A DNA stretch of 32,173 bases, from contig JAEWRL010000223.1 of NCBI GenBank assembly GCA_023398955.1, positions 1 to 32,173 on the forward strand. The letters run 5' to 3'. The translations under genes and the position numbers were made by a program. Source of the DNA: Pseudomonadota bacterium (GTDB lineage: Bacteria; Myxococcota_A; Polyangia; Polyangiales; Polyangiaceae). Below, one piece after another: positions 1 to 6,699 of the stretch. Every line of letters begins with the position of its first letter. The first letter of the stretch is position 1. The notes beneath the pieces were generated by a model that saw only the letters and a list, made by a program, of their open reading frames with translations, made no database searches and was not told the origin of the DNA.

Positions 1-1
1 A

Positions 2-190
2 ATCGATCACATCGAGCCCCATTGCCTCGGCGGCCAGCGGGACCTCTCGAACCTGCGTCTGCTCTGCTCGGCGCACAACGCGCTCGAAGCCCGGCGTCGG
101 CTCGGGCCAGCCGCGAGGGCTCGTGAAGCACGCCCACGAAGTTCCGGGAAGGCTACCCGGGACATGACGCCTCCACGTACCCAGCGGTGA
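2..190 (+). CDS. HNH endonuclease, C-terminal fragment (gene runs off the left edge)
   Basis: The reading frame is open from base 2 and stops at TGA 188-190. It encodes the end of an HNH nuclease domain: the pattern DHI-E-P-x3-GG-x5-NLRLLC-x2-HN-x3-A-x3-G is visible, with the HNH His near the start and the metal-site Asn/His in NLRLLC..HN. HNH proteins of this type are small metal-dependent nucleases, and many paralogues with this C-terminal signature occur in myxobacterial genomes (recalled family knowledge). A tail of about 30 Arg-rich residues follows the domain. The N-terminal part lies outside the window, so the substrate and the intactness of the gene cannot be judged. Confidence 0.7.
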   Translation: MDHIEPHCLGGQRDLSNLRLLCSAHNALEARRRLGPAARAREARPRSSGKATRDMTPPRTQR

Positions 191-270
191 AGCCACGAAA
201 CACCCTTCAGTGTGCTCGTCGAGGTCGAGTTCAGGTTGCATCTCAACCTGCGCAAAAACCTGCTCGCGGT

Positions 271-313
271 GGGTCACTTCTGCCGAGCGAAACTGGGTCA
301 GTTCTGCCAAGCG
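271..313. repeat. IS21-end-like direct repeat pair (remnant)
   Basis: Two 19-bp direct copies, 271-289 and 295-313, share the form GGGTCAsTTCTGCCrAGCG and are separated by GAAACT-type sequence. Spaced GGGTCA-TT repeats of this kind resemble the multiple terminal repeats of IS21-family elements (recalled knowledge). No istA or istB coding sequence is present nearby, so at most this is a remnant. It sits between the HNH gene end and the 3' end of the hypothetical gene at 325-834. Confidence 0.35.
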
Positions 314-324
314 CCGAAGTCGAG

Positions 325-834
325 CTATGGCCGAGGCCGTCGGACGTCGTACTTTTGCAGGACGTGATACGCGTTCGTGGCAATCTCGAACTGGCTATCG
401 CCGCCCGAGGCCAACGCGACGATCATGTTGGCGCCGGAAACAGCCATCTTGATCAGCGGGTTATCGCCAACGATGATCACACCCTTGCGGAGGTATCCCT
501 TCGGTCGACGCTGAATGCGCTCCATCCACCTGCGCCGAGCCTCGGTGTCATAGCCGCGAAAGCGCCGCCAATCATGGATCCCTAGCAGACCCCCACAACG
601 ACTTATTTCCTCGCGATGCTGTTCGAGAACGAGGTCGACCCAATCACTCAAGACACTGGAAACGCGAGCGGTGGCGTGCCTGGCCGTGGCTTGCGTGACC
701 AAGGTCCCAGGGTGGGTATACCAAGCAAATCCAACGTCCGGATCGCTGAACTGGACCGGCCAAGCGTTGAACGGCGGCAAGGGGGCGGAGGGATTCGGTA
801 ACGGGGTGCGGAGCTCAACGGGCATGGAAACCAT
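325..834 (-). CDS. conserved hypothetical protein, possibly STAS/SpoIIAA-like
   Basis: A 169-residue protein with no signal peptide or membrane segment. The middle holds the recognisable block GGLLGIHDWRRFRGYD, then ARRRW, RRPKGYLRKGVIIVGDNPL and MAVSGANMIVAL. I recall very similar blocks in many myxobacterial hypothetical proteins. Alternating hydrophobic strands and an amphipathic helix around residues 90-150 suggest a small alpha/beta fold such as SpoIIAA/STAS, but that is inference. The start could be the ATG at 834 or the ATG at 825; neither has a clear ribosome-binding site. The 3' end lies next to the IS21-like remnant, so the C-terminus could be altered. No function is assigned. Confidence 0.65.
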   Translation of the reverse strand: MVSMPVELRTPLPNPSAPLPPFNAWPVQFSDPDVGFAWYTHPGTLVTQATARHATARVSSVLSDWVDLVLEQHREEISRCGGLLGIHDWRRFRGYDTEARRRWMERIQRRPKGYLRKGVIIVGDNPLIKMAVSGANMIVALASGGDSQFEIATNAYHVLQKYDVRRPRP

Positions 835-933
835 CGGGGTCGAGATTTCGAGTCCACTTCCAATACGTCCCTGAGGACCTGCCTGTTAGGCCTGGACAAG
901 CGCCGCCGTGTCTTCTCCGATGTCGCACAGCCG

Positions 934-1066
934 AGCAGCAGGTCCCATGGGGTGCGCGACCCTGGGCAGGCCGATGCTGGGCAGCCCTGATGCAGCCAGG
1001 AGCAGCAGGTCCCATGGGGTGCGCGACCCTGGGCAGGCCGATGCTGGCAGCCCTGATGCAGCCAGG
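934..1066. repeat. tandem duplication, 67 + 66 bp
   Basis: Copy 1 is 934-1000 and copy 2 is 1001-1066. Both begin AGCAGCAGGTCCCATGG and end GATGCAGCCAGG, and they differ by one G (GCTGGGCAGCC in copy 1, GCTGGCAGCC in copy 2). Near identity indicates a recent duplication. It lies in the 304-base stretch 835-1138 upstream of the glycosyltransferase at 1139. Nothing else was seen there: no convincing gene, and no clear promoter or ribosome-binding site for the downstream operon. Confidence 0.9.
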
Positions 1067-1138
1067 ACGGGAGTTTTCACCCATGACACGCGCCCGCCGG
1101 CTCGCTGACACGGCGCACTGCTTCGATCGTGGCTCAGA

Positions 1139-2362
1139 ATGGATCCCACACCTCAATGGCTCCTCGTGGTGGTTCTCATCGCGAGCGTGAGCACAGCGCT
1201 GCAGCTCATCCTCGCCGCCTGCGCGTTGAGGCTCCTCTCTCGAAGCGCGCCACCCGGTCCTACGCCGCCCATCACCATCTTCAAGCCCCTCAAGGGTCTG
1301 GACGAGGGGCTCTACGAGAACCTCGTCTCCCTGCTGAGGCAGGATTACCCAGAGTTCGAGCTCATTCTGGGAGTCGCTGACCCGCGCGACCCGGCTCTTG
1401 TCGTGGCCCATCAGCTCAAACGCGAGTTCTCCAAGGCTCGAGTACGAATCGTCGTAGGAGCTCCCGACCGCCACGGGAACCCAAAGGTCGCCAACCTGCT
1501 GAGCATGTCGGCGGCCGCTCGCTACGAGTGGTGGCTGATCTCTGACGCCAACGTTCGGGTGGATCCGGACTACCTGACGAGCATCGCGGCTCACGCGGAC
1601 GACCCTCGCGTGGGCCTCGTCACCAATCTCGTGGTCGGGAGAGGCTCGAAGACGCTAGGTGCCCAGCTGGAGAACCTTCAGCTCAACGCAACGATACTGC
1701 CAAGCGTGGCTGGCGCGTACTTGGTCGCGAATCGCGCCTGTGTCGTGGGCAAATCCATGCTGCTTCGTCGCGGCGCGCTGGAATCGATCGGAGGTCTCGA
1801 GCGCGCGCTTCCCTACCTCGCTGAAGACTACCTCCTTGGACGCTGGCTCGAGAATGCCGGGTTCCGAGTTGCCGTCTCTGGCTATCCAGTCGCGACCATC
1901 AACGGCAAGTGGTCCGTCCGGCGCTTTCTGTCGCGGCATCTACGCTGGAATCAGCTACGCCGCCGGGTGCTCCCCTGGGTGTTTGCTGGCGAAATACTCA
2001 TCAACCCCTCCGCTCTGTGGCTCATCGTCCTTGTCGCCACGGGCTTTGGCGGACCGTTGAGCTGGCTCGCGCTCGCGGCAATGACCGCGCGCTACGGTGG
2101 CGACATCCTGATCCTCGCGCGGCTCAGGACTCCGATCACCTTCCTCACGCCCTTGTTGTTGATGGTAAAGGACGCGACACAGCTCGCGCTGTGGCTGACG
2201 ACTTGGTGCACCCAGACGGTGCACTGGCGGGGGCAGTCGCTGCGGCTCGGGCCGCTGAGCTACATCGAGAGCTTCGCGCCTCTCGGTTTGAGCAGGCGGC
2301 GCGCGTCGATCGCCGCAGGGCCGGCGCTCGTCCGACGGCTCGCGGTGGAGGACGAGCAGTGA
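1139..2362 (+). CDS. GT21-type glycosyltransferase (ceramide glucosyltransferase / HpnI-like)
   Basis: A 407-residue membrane glycosyltransferase. Residues 8-32 form an N-terminal membrane anchor. The GT2/GT21 domain follows: ITIFKPLKG near residue 43, the D1 region, a second acidic motif in LISDANVRVDPDYL, the D3 motif in LAEDYLLG, and the RHLRWNQLRR version of the (Q/R)xxRW motif. IFKPLKGxD and xDANVRV are hallmarks of glucosylceramide synthases and their bacterial HpnI relatives (family knowledge). Three hydrophobic segments follow, near residues 282-300, 305-320 and 330-350. It would transfer a sugar from a nucleotide donor to a lipid at the inner membrane; the acceptor (ceramide, hopanoid or other) cannot be read from sequence. 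Its TGA overlaps the next gene's GTG, indicating translational coupling. There is no clear Shine-Dalgarno sequence before the ATG. Confidence 0.85.
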   Translation: MDPTPQWLLVVVLIASVSTALQLILAACALRLLSRSAPPGPTPPITIFKPLKGLDEGLYENLVSLLRQDYPEFELILGVADPRDPALVVAHQLKREFSKARVRIVVGAPDRHGNPKVANLLSMSAAARYEWWLISDANVRVDPDYLTSIAAHADDPRVGLVTNLVVGRGSKTLGAQLENLQLNATILPSVAGAYLVANRACVVGKSMLLRRGALESIGGLERALPYLAEDYLLGRWLENAGFRVAVSGYPVATINGKWSVRRFLSRHLRWNQLRRRVLPWVFAGEILINPSALWLIVLVATGFGGPLSWLALAAMTARYGGDILILARLRTPITFLTPLLLMVKDATQLALWLTTWCTQTVHWRGQSLRLGPLSYIESFAPLGLSRRRASIAAGPALVRRLAVEDEQ

Positions 2363-3678
2363 CGACAACCAACCCGCCCGCTGTCGTCAGCGCCGCGATG
2401 GGCTATGGTCACCTTCGCGCAGCCATGCCGCTCTGCGAAGTCCTGGGGCAGCCGCTGCTTCGCGCCGACGCGCCACCCCTCGCGGATGCTCGGGAGCACA
2501 AGCTCTGGAGCTGGCTCCTCCGGGGGCATAGCCTGCTCTCGAAGCCCATCCGCGTCCCCTTGCGAGAATCTCCGCTAGGCAACCTCGGGATGGATTGGCT
2601 GACGCAGATTGAACCGCTCTACCCCAAACGCAACCAGAGCAGGCCCGACCTCGGGACTCTGGCGATCGATCGATTGTTATCGCTGGGCCTCGGCCGCGGC
2701 GTGGTCGAGCTCCTGAGAGGGGCGCGTGTTCCTCTCATCACGACCTTCTACGCGCCAGCGCTGGCGGCCGATCTAGCTGGCGTCGAGGAGATCTATTGCA
2801 TCGTCACAGACTCGGACGCGCATCGGGTTTGGGTGGCCCGTAACCCTGCAGAGAGCCGAATCCACTACTTCGCTCCCTGCTACCGTGTGGTACGCAGGCT
2901 CAGGGCCTACGGAGTGTCGTCGACGAACATCACGCTGACGGGCTTCCGACTGCCGCCAGCGCTCGTCTCGAGCGACAACGCCGACTCGGCACGCGCACGG
3001 CTGGCAGAACGCATCGTCAGGCTCGATCCCGAGGGGAGCTTTCGCAACCCCTACAGCGGAGAGCTGGAACGAGTACTGGGGGAGATGCCCAAAGCCGTGG
3101 TGCGCCCCCTGCGCCTCGTATTCGCGGTGGGAGGCGCGGGGACGCAGGTGGAAGTCGCGGGTGCCTTTCTACGCAGCCTCGGCGACTGGATCCGGGACGA
3201 CCGCCTCGAAGTGACGCTGGTGGCGGGAATGCGGGAATCAGTTGCCAACCGCCTACGACGCTCGGTCGACGACGCGAGCCTCGGCACGCACCTGGGCGGA
3301 CGAGTTCGTGTCCTATACGAACGAGACTTCGAGAGCTACTACGCGGCGTTCAACGCGACGCTCGCCTCCGCCGATATCCTCTGGACAAAGCCCAGCGAGC
3401 TCACCTTCTACGCCGCGCTCGGACTGCCCCTGGTGGTCTCGCCTCCCGTGGGAACTCATGAGCGCCACAACCGCCGCTATCTCCGCCGGCTCGGCGCCGG
3501 CCTCGATCAGGAGCGACCGAACCAAGCTCGAGGCTGGCTCGGTGAATGGCTAGCGGATGGATCGTTGGCAGGTGCCGCCTGGTCCGGATTTTTGAGGATG
3601 CCCCGCGCTGGCACTTGGAAGATTAGCGAGGCCGTGACGACAAGGGCTCGTCTTGTTGCCGATTCCTGCCGCGGATGA
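2359..3678 (+). CDS. GT28/MGDG-synthase-like GT-B glycosyltransferase
   Basis: The start is chosen as GTG 2359, which overlaps the upstream TGA (GTGA) and gives 439 residues; the same frame is open further upstream but only as antisense or shadow sequence. The N-terminus VVSAAMGYGHLRAAMP matches the glycine-rich GxGHxxAA loop of MurG, MGDG synthase and diacylglycerol glucosyltransferases. The second half has a VGGAGTQ strand-turn and the donor-site block TKPSELTFYAALGLPLVVSPPVGTHERHN, matching the TKPGG-x-T...EALA-x-GLP...G.E..N motif of GT28. No signal peptide is seen, so it is probably a peripheral membrane enzyme. Coupling to the GT21-like gene suggests sequential sugar additions to one lipid acceptor (inference). 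Donor and acceptor are unknown. Confidence 0.75.
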   Translation: MTTTNPPAVVSAAMGYGHLRAAMPLCEVLGQPLLRADAPPLADAREHKLWSWLLRGHSLLSKPIRVPLRESPLGNLGMDWLTQIEPLYPKRNQSRPDLGTLAIDRLLSLGLGRGVVELLRGARVPLITTFYAPALAADLAGVEEIYCIVTDSDAHRVWVARNPAESRIHYFAPCYRVVRRLRAYGVSSTNITLTGFRLPPALVSSDNADSARARLAERIVRLDPEGSFRNPYSGELERVLGEMPKAVVRPLRLVFAVGGAGTQVEVAGAFLRSLGDWIRDDRLEVTLVAGMRESVANRLRRSVDDASLGTHLGGRVRVLYERDFESYYAAFNATLASADILWTKPSELTFYAALGLPLVVSPPVGTHERHNRRYLRRLGAGLDQERPNQARGWLGEWLADGSLAGAAWSGFLRMPRAGTWKISEAVTTRARLVADSCRG

Positions 3679-3730
3679 CTCCAGCGCGTCACCCGGTCAG
3701 GTGAGAACCGACCGGAGAAAGGAATCCATC

Positions 3731-4435
3731 ATGTACATTGCCGTCATCTCGGATCTTCACCTCGGCGCGCGGCCCACAACGGACGCCTTTGGCCACGACG
3801 ACGGGGAGTTCCTGCGGTTCTTGAGCTATCTGGAGCGAGCCTTCGACCGCATCGTTCTTCTGGGCGACATCTGGGAGACGCTCACGACGGAACTGCCCGG
3901 GCAGCCTATGCAGGAGTACCGCGCAGCCCGCGCCGCGCACCCCGAACTGGCGAGACGTTTCGAGGGGAAGAAGTACCGCTACGTTTACGGCAACCACGAT
4001 TGGATCGCGCAGCGCGCAGGAGCTTCGCAGCAAATCCTCTTACGCGACGGCTCGACCCGGATGCTGTTCACCCATGGCCATCAGCATGACTGGCTGTGGC
4101 ACCGCGCACGCGCGCTCGCAGAACTTGGCGTCTGGTTCGGGGGATGGTTGCGCCGGCTGCGACTTGGCGCCGTCTATCGCGCGGCGAGCCGCATCGACGG
4201 GCTCTTCACCGGCTGGAGCGCGTCTGGCCCGAGCAGCACCTTTCAACGCTGGGCCATCCACACGGCGGCGCGCTGGGACGCCGATGTTGTGGTGGCAGGC
4301 CATACCCACATCGCCGAACGCGCGCTGCACGGCGACAGGCTTTACCTGAACAGCGGCAGCTGCTGCGGCGGCCAGTTTTCATACACCGCGATCGACACGC
4401 GAGCCACGCGCTTCGAAACCCGTGAGACGTGGTGA
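3731..4435 (+). CDS. LpxH-like calcineurin-type metallophosphoesterase
   Basis: A 234-residue protein starting at ATG 3731, preceded by a GGAGAAAGGA purine tract. The metallophosphoesterase motifs appear in order: DLH near residue 9, GDIWE near 40, GNHD near 78, THGHQHD near 103 and GHTH near 189, supplying the ligands of a dinuclear metal site. The order and spacing resemble UDP-2,3-diacylglucosamine pyrophosphatase (LpxH) and related phosphoesterases. The tract LRLGAVYRAASRIDG matches a helical insertion. It follows the two glycosyltransferases after 52 bases, so a role in removing phosphate or UMP from a lipid-linked sugar intermediate is plausible, but the substrate is not determined. A 7-bp GC hairpin lies downstream. 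Confidence 0.85.
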   Translation: MYIAVISDLHLGARPTTDAFGHDDGEFLRFLSYLERAFDRIVLLGDIWETLTTELPGQPMQEYRAARAAHPELARRFEGKKYRYVYGNHDWIAQRAGASQQILLRDGSTRMLFTHGHQHDWLWHRARALAELGVWFGGWLRRLRLGAVYRAASRIDGLFTGWSASGPSSTFQRWAIHTAARWDADVVVAGHTHIAERALHGDRLYLNSGSCCGGQFSYTAIDTRATRFETRETW

Positions 4436-4509
4436 ACGGCAGCCCGCCGGGACGGCCCTGCCGATGGATGAGCGGCACCGCGTGAGCACGTGCCATGACC
4501 CATCGAATG

Positions 4510-4530
4510 GGCGGCGTTGTGACCGCCGCC
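4510..4530 (+). terminator. GC-rich hairpin after the glycolipid operon (possible terminator)
   Basis: A perfect 7-bp stem, GGCGGCG (4510-4516) and CGCCGCC (4524-4530), encloses the loop TTGTGAC. It lies 74 bases after the metallophosphoesterase stop and 56 bases before the next gene. No U-tract follows directly, so it could also be a leader hairpin of the lipoprotein gene. Confidence 0.35.
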
Positions 4531-4586
4531 GTTGCAGTAGATGGTCTCTTTCCGCCTGGGCACGCAAGTTGCTGCAGGGCCCCATC

Positions 4587-5933
4587 ATGAACAACCTGAG
4601 CTTACTGGCACGGCGCTCGCGGACGGGTTTGGGATGCATACTGACGGCAATCATCGCATCCAACTGCAGTTCCTCGAGCTCAGATCCACAGGGTGGCCCC
4701 CTACAAAGCTCCACCGGCGGGGCATCGGCCGTGTCTGGCGGGAGGAGCAATGAGGGAGCTGACCGCGCTGGCGGCGCGGGAACGACTGACACACTCGAAC
4801 CGGCACATGCTGGCTCCGGTGGCACAGCGGGTGCTGGCTCACCGCGCGACGGGGCGGCGGGACGCACCGTCGCAGGCAACGGCTCGACCCGCGAAGGGCC
4901 AGCGAGTGGCGGCCGCGAGCACGAGGAACCCGTAGAAGGCGCTGGTGGAGACAGCGACCAGGGCGCTGCAGGGAACGGGGAGGCGGGCGACCAGGGCGCC
5001 GCAGGGAACGGAGAGGCGGGCCACGGAGCGGCGGCGGGCAACACTGGCGGCGGCGGCACTGCCGGTCTCGACGACCCATCCGGTGTCAGTGGTGCCGCCC
5101 AGGGCGGCACTGCCGGTACCGGGACAATCTCAGGGGGCGGAGAAGGCGGCGTCATCGACGGCGGAGGAGCCGCGGGGACCCCCTCCGGCGGGCAAGGCCC
5201 CGGCGAGGTCTGCATCCCGCCCGGCTATTCCTCGGACTGCTCGCAGGTGCCATCCTTTCAATGTGGTTTCACGGCTAACTGCCTAAACGGCGTCATCACG
5301 GCCGAGTGGCACGTCCACACCCTCTGCGGCGGCAACGGTAACGAGATCATCACGCGCTTCTCGTGCACCTATGCATGCCCCGGGGAGTGCTCCGCTGTGT
5401 CCTACTTCTGGCCCAGCTCGGGTGAGGAGCTCGTCCATCAGGGTTGCACCGGTTCCGGGGGAGGTTCACGGCGGGTGTTCATGACGAGCCTCGAGTACCC
5501 TGGCAATTTCGGCGGGGTCTCCACTGGCGACGCCATCTGCCAACACCATGCTGACATGGCAGATCTGGGCGGCGAGTGGAGGGCATGGCTCAGCGATGCC
5601 AGCACGTCTCCATCGTCGACTTTCAGTCGACCGTCTGGCTACACCCTTCTCGACGCAGAAGCTAACATCGCGGGGAACTGGACGGAGGCAGGTCTCGAGC
5701 TAACGAACCCAATCCTCTACGATGAGACGGGAACGAGGGGCGAGGCTTGGTTCCCAGTCTGGACCGGCACGGATTCCCTGGGGCAGACCACAGGTGAGAC
5801 GTGCGAGGGCTGGACGGCGTCGAACGGTCTCGGGTCGGTGGGACGAGCTGGCTATCTCGACGAGTGGAGTCAGATGCCCGGCGCCCATTTCCTCTGCAGT
5901 GGCTCCGCCCGCCTCTACTGCTTTGAACAGTAG
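4587..5933 (+). CDS. secreted lipoprotein with Gly-rich stalk and C-terminal DUF1554 domain
   Basis: The start is ATG 4587 (448 residues), because it gives a signal peptide: Arg-containing n-region, hydrophobic LGCILTAIIAS, then Cys. The lipobox ASNC is imperfect at -1 (Asn). Residues 25-200 are a low-complexity Gly/Ala/Ser stalk containing two copies of the decapeptide GAAGNGEAGD-type repeat (about 4955-5025). A Cys-containing region follows (about 205-275). The last 160 residues match DUF1554: RVFMTSLEYPGNFGG, DAICQHHADMADLGGEWRAWLSD, NWTEAGLELTNPI and a final Cys-containing strand. DUF1554 is a C-type-lectin/endostatin-like domain frequent in Myxococcota and Leptospira surface proteins. 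A binding or adhesive role at the cell surface is likely, but the ligand is unknown. Confidence 0.85.
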   Translation: MNNLSLLARRSRTGLGCILTAIIASNCSSSSSDPQGGPLQSSTGGASAVSGGRSNEGADRAGGAGTTDTLEPAHAGSGGTAGAGSPRDGAAGRTVAGNGSTREGPASGGREHEEPVEGAGGDSDQGAAGNGEAGDQGAAGNGEAGHGAAAGNTGGGGTAGLDDPSGVSGAAQGGTAGTGTISGGGEGGVIDGGGAAGTPSGGQGPGEVCIPPGYSSDCSQVPSFQCGFTANCLNGVITAEWHVHTLCGGNGNEIITRFSCTYACPGECSAVSYFWPSSGEELVHQGCTGSGGGSRRVFMTSLEYPGNFGGVSTGDAICQHHADMADLGGEWRAWLSDASTSPSSTFSRPSGYTLLDAEANIAGNWTEAGLELTNPILYDETGTRGEAWFPVWTGTDSLGQTTGETCEGWTASNGLGSVGRAGYLDEWSQMPGAHFLCSGSARLYCFEQ

Positions 5934-5981
5934 AGTTGTGGCGCGCGCCTGTCGTCGCGGAGCCTGCGGTCTTTGCCTGCT

Positions 5982-6007
5982 GGCGCCCCGGAGACTCGTC
6001 GGGCGCC
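5982..6007. terminator. inverted repeat between convergent genes (possible bidirectional terminator)
   Basis: GGCGCCC (5982-5988) pairs with GGGCGCC (6001-6007) across a 12-nt loop. It lies between the stops of the DUF1554 lipoprotein and gdx, where a terminator would be expected. There is no T-run on either strand, so the call rests on position and stem only. The rest of 5934-6142 shows nothing recognisable. Confidence 0.35.
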
Positions 6008-6142
6008 CACACGCCGCGCGGACGTCCGGCGTCGGCTCACACAAAACCCAGCCAAGACATCTCTGGCCGTCCTTGGTCACGGCTGCCGCGCACCTCGGCT
6101 ACGTTGACGCCGCACGCGAAGGGTCCCGCTCGCAGCCAGCAG

Positions 6143-6463
6143 CTAGGACGTCGACGTCAGCTTGAGACCCACGATGGACACGATCAGCAGCACGATGAAG
6201 ACGAGCCTAAGCGGAGGCATCGCCTCGTCGAAGAGAACGACCCCACCAATCGCGGCACCGAGCGCGCCAATCCCGACCCAGACCGCGTAGGCGGTTCCAA
6301 TTGGCAGCGTGCGTGCAGCTTGAGCCAGCAGAACCATACTCGCCGCCATCGCCAGCCCGGTGATGACGCTGGGGCCGGGCCGCGTGAAGCCCTCCGTATA
6401 CTTCAGTCCGAGCGACCAAGCGATCTCGAGGATTCCAGCGAGTAACAGGATGAGCCAAGCCAT
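6143..6463 (-). CDS. gdx: guanidinium exporter Gdx (SMR family, SugE type)
   Basis: A 106-residue small multidrug resistance family protein with four membrane helices. The start is the ATG at 6463: its product begins MAWLILLLAG, which aligns end to end with 105-residue SugE, and a GGAGGTGAT Shine-Dalgarno sequence lies 8 nt upstream; the ATG at 6481 precedes that site. The diagnostic Gdx blocks are present: LAGILEIAWSLGLKYTEGF with the essential Glu in helix 1, LPIGTAYAVWVGIGALGA, and a short C-terminus ending GLKLTS. SugE proteins of this type are proton-coupled guanidinium/H+ antiporters rather than broad drug pumps (family knowledge). The guanidine-III-like riboswitch directly upstream strongly supports that substrate. 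The gene stands alone, convergent with the DUF1554 lipoprotein gene. Confidence 0.95.
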   Translation of the reverse strand: MAWLILLLAGILEIAWSLGLKYTEGFTRPGPSVITGLAMAASMVLLAQAARTLPIGTAYAVWVGIGALGAAIGGVVLFDEAMPPLRLVFIVLLIVSIVGLKLTSTS

Positions 6464-6480
6464 GGATCGAATCACCTCCA

Positions 6481-6521
6481 CGGCCCGTCGTTCCTGCCTG
6501 GTACGGGTCGTCCTCGTCAGG
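6481..6521 (-). promoter_or_regulatory. guanidine-III (ykkC-III) riboswitch
   Basis: Read on the minus strand from 6521, the element starts CCTGACGAGG and continues with CCCGTACC, CAGGCAGGA and GACGGG, closely matching the ykkC-III consensus as I recall it (CCGGACGAGG, GCCGTACC, CAGGA, GACGG). Two interleaved helices form the expected H-type pseudoknot: P1 CCTG (6521-6518) with CAGG (6500-6497), and P2 CCCGT (6507-6503) with ACGGG (6488-6484). The motif ends 1-2 nt before the GGAGG Shine-Dalgarno sequence at 6479-6475, so control of translation initiation of gdx by guanidine is expected. Confidence 0.85.
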
Positions 6522-6541
6522 GCTCGAACCGAGCAGCGGCA

Positions 6542-6570
6542 ACACTAGCCGCTCCGATCCGCGTCGTCAA
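6542..6570 (-). promoter_or_regulatory. sigma-70-type promoter of gdx
   Basis: On the minus strand, TTGACG (6570-6565) is followed after exactly 17 nt by TAGTGT (6547-6542). The -35 matches the consensus at 5 of 6 positions; the -10 is weaker (3 of 6). Transcription would start near 6535, about 14 nt before the riboswitch, giving a leader of about 72 nt. Confidence 0.5.
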
Positions 6571-6699
6571 ACATGTCGATGCTGAATGCGCGAATCGCAC
6601 CCCACGTGGGGCAAACTTGTCTCTGGTCGTCTGCTTCAAGCACCCCATTTTGGAGCTTCCAGAGCTTCTCCTTGACGATCGGACAGATATATTTCGTGC

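Noticed and set aside
815..1594. 259-codon minus-strand open frame across the tandem duplication and the GT21 start
   Set aside because: It overlaps a well-supported gene on the other strand and its middle is repeat-derived.
4604..4622. TGGCAC-N5-TCGC sigma-54-like match
   Set aside because: It lies inside the signal-peptide codons of the DUF1554 lipoprotein and is likely chance.
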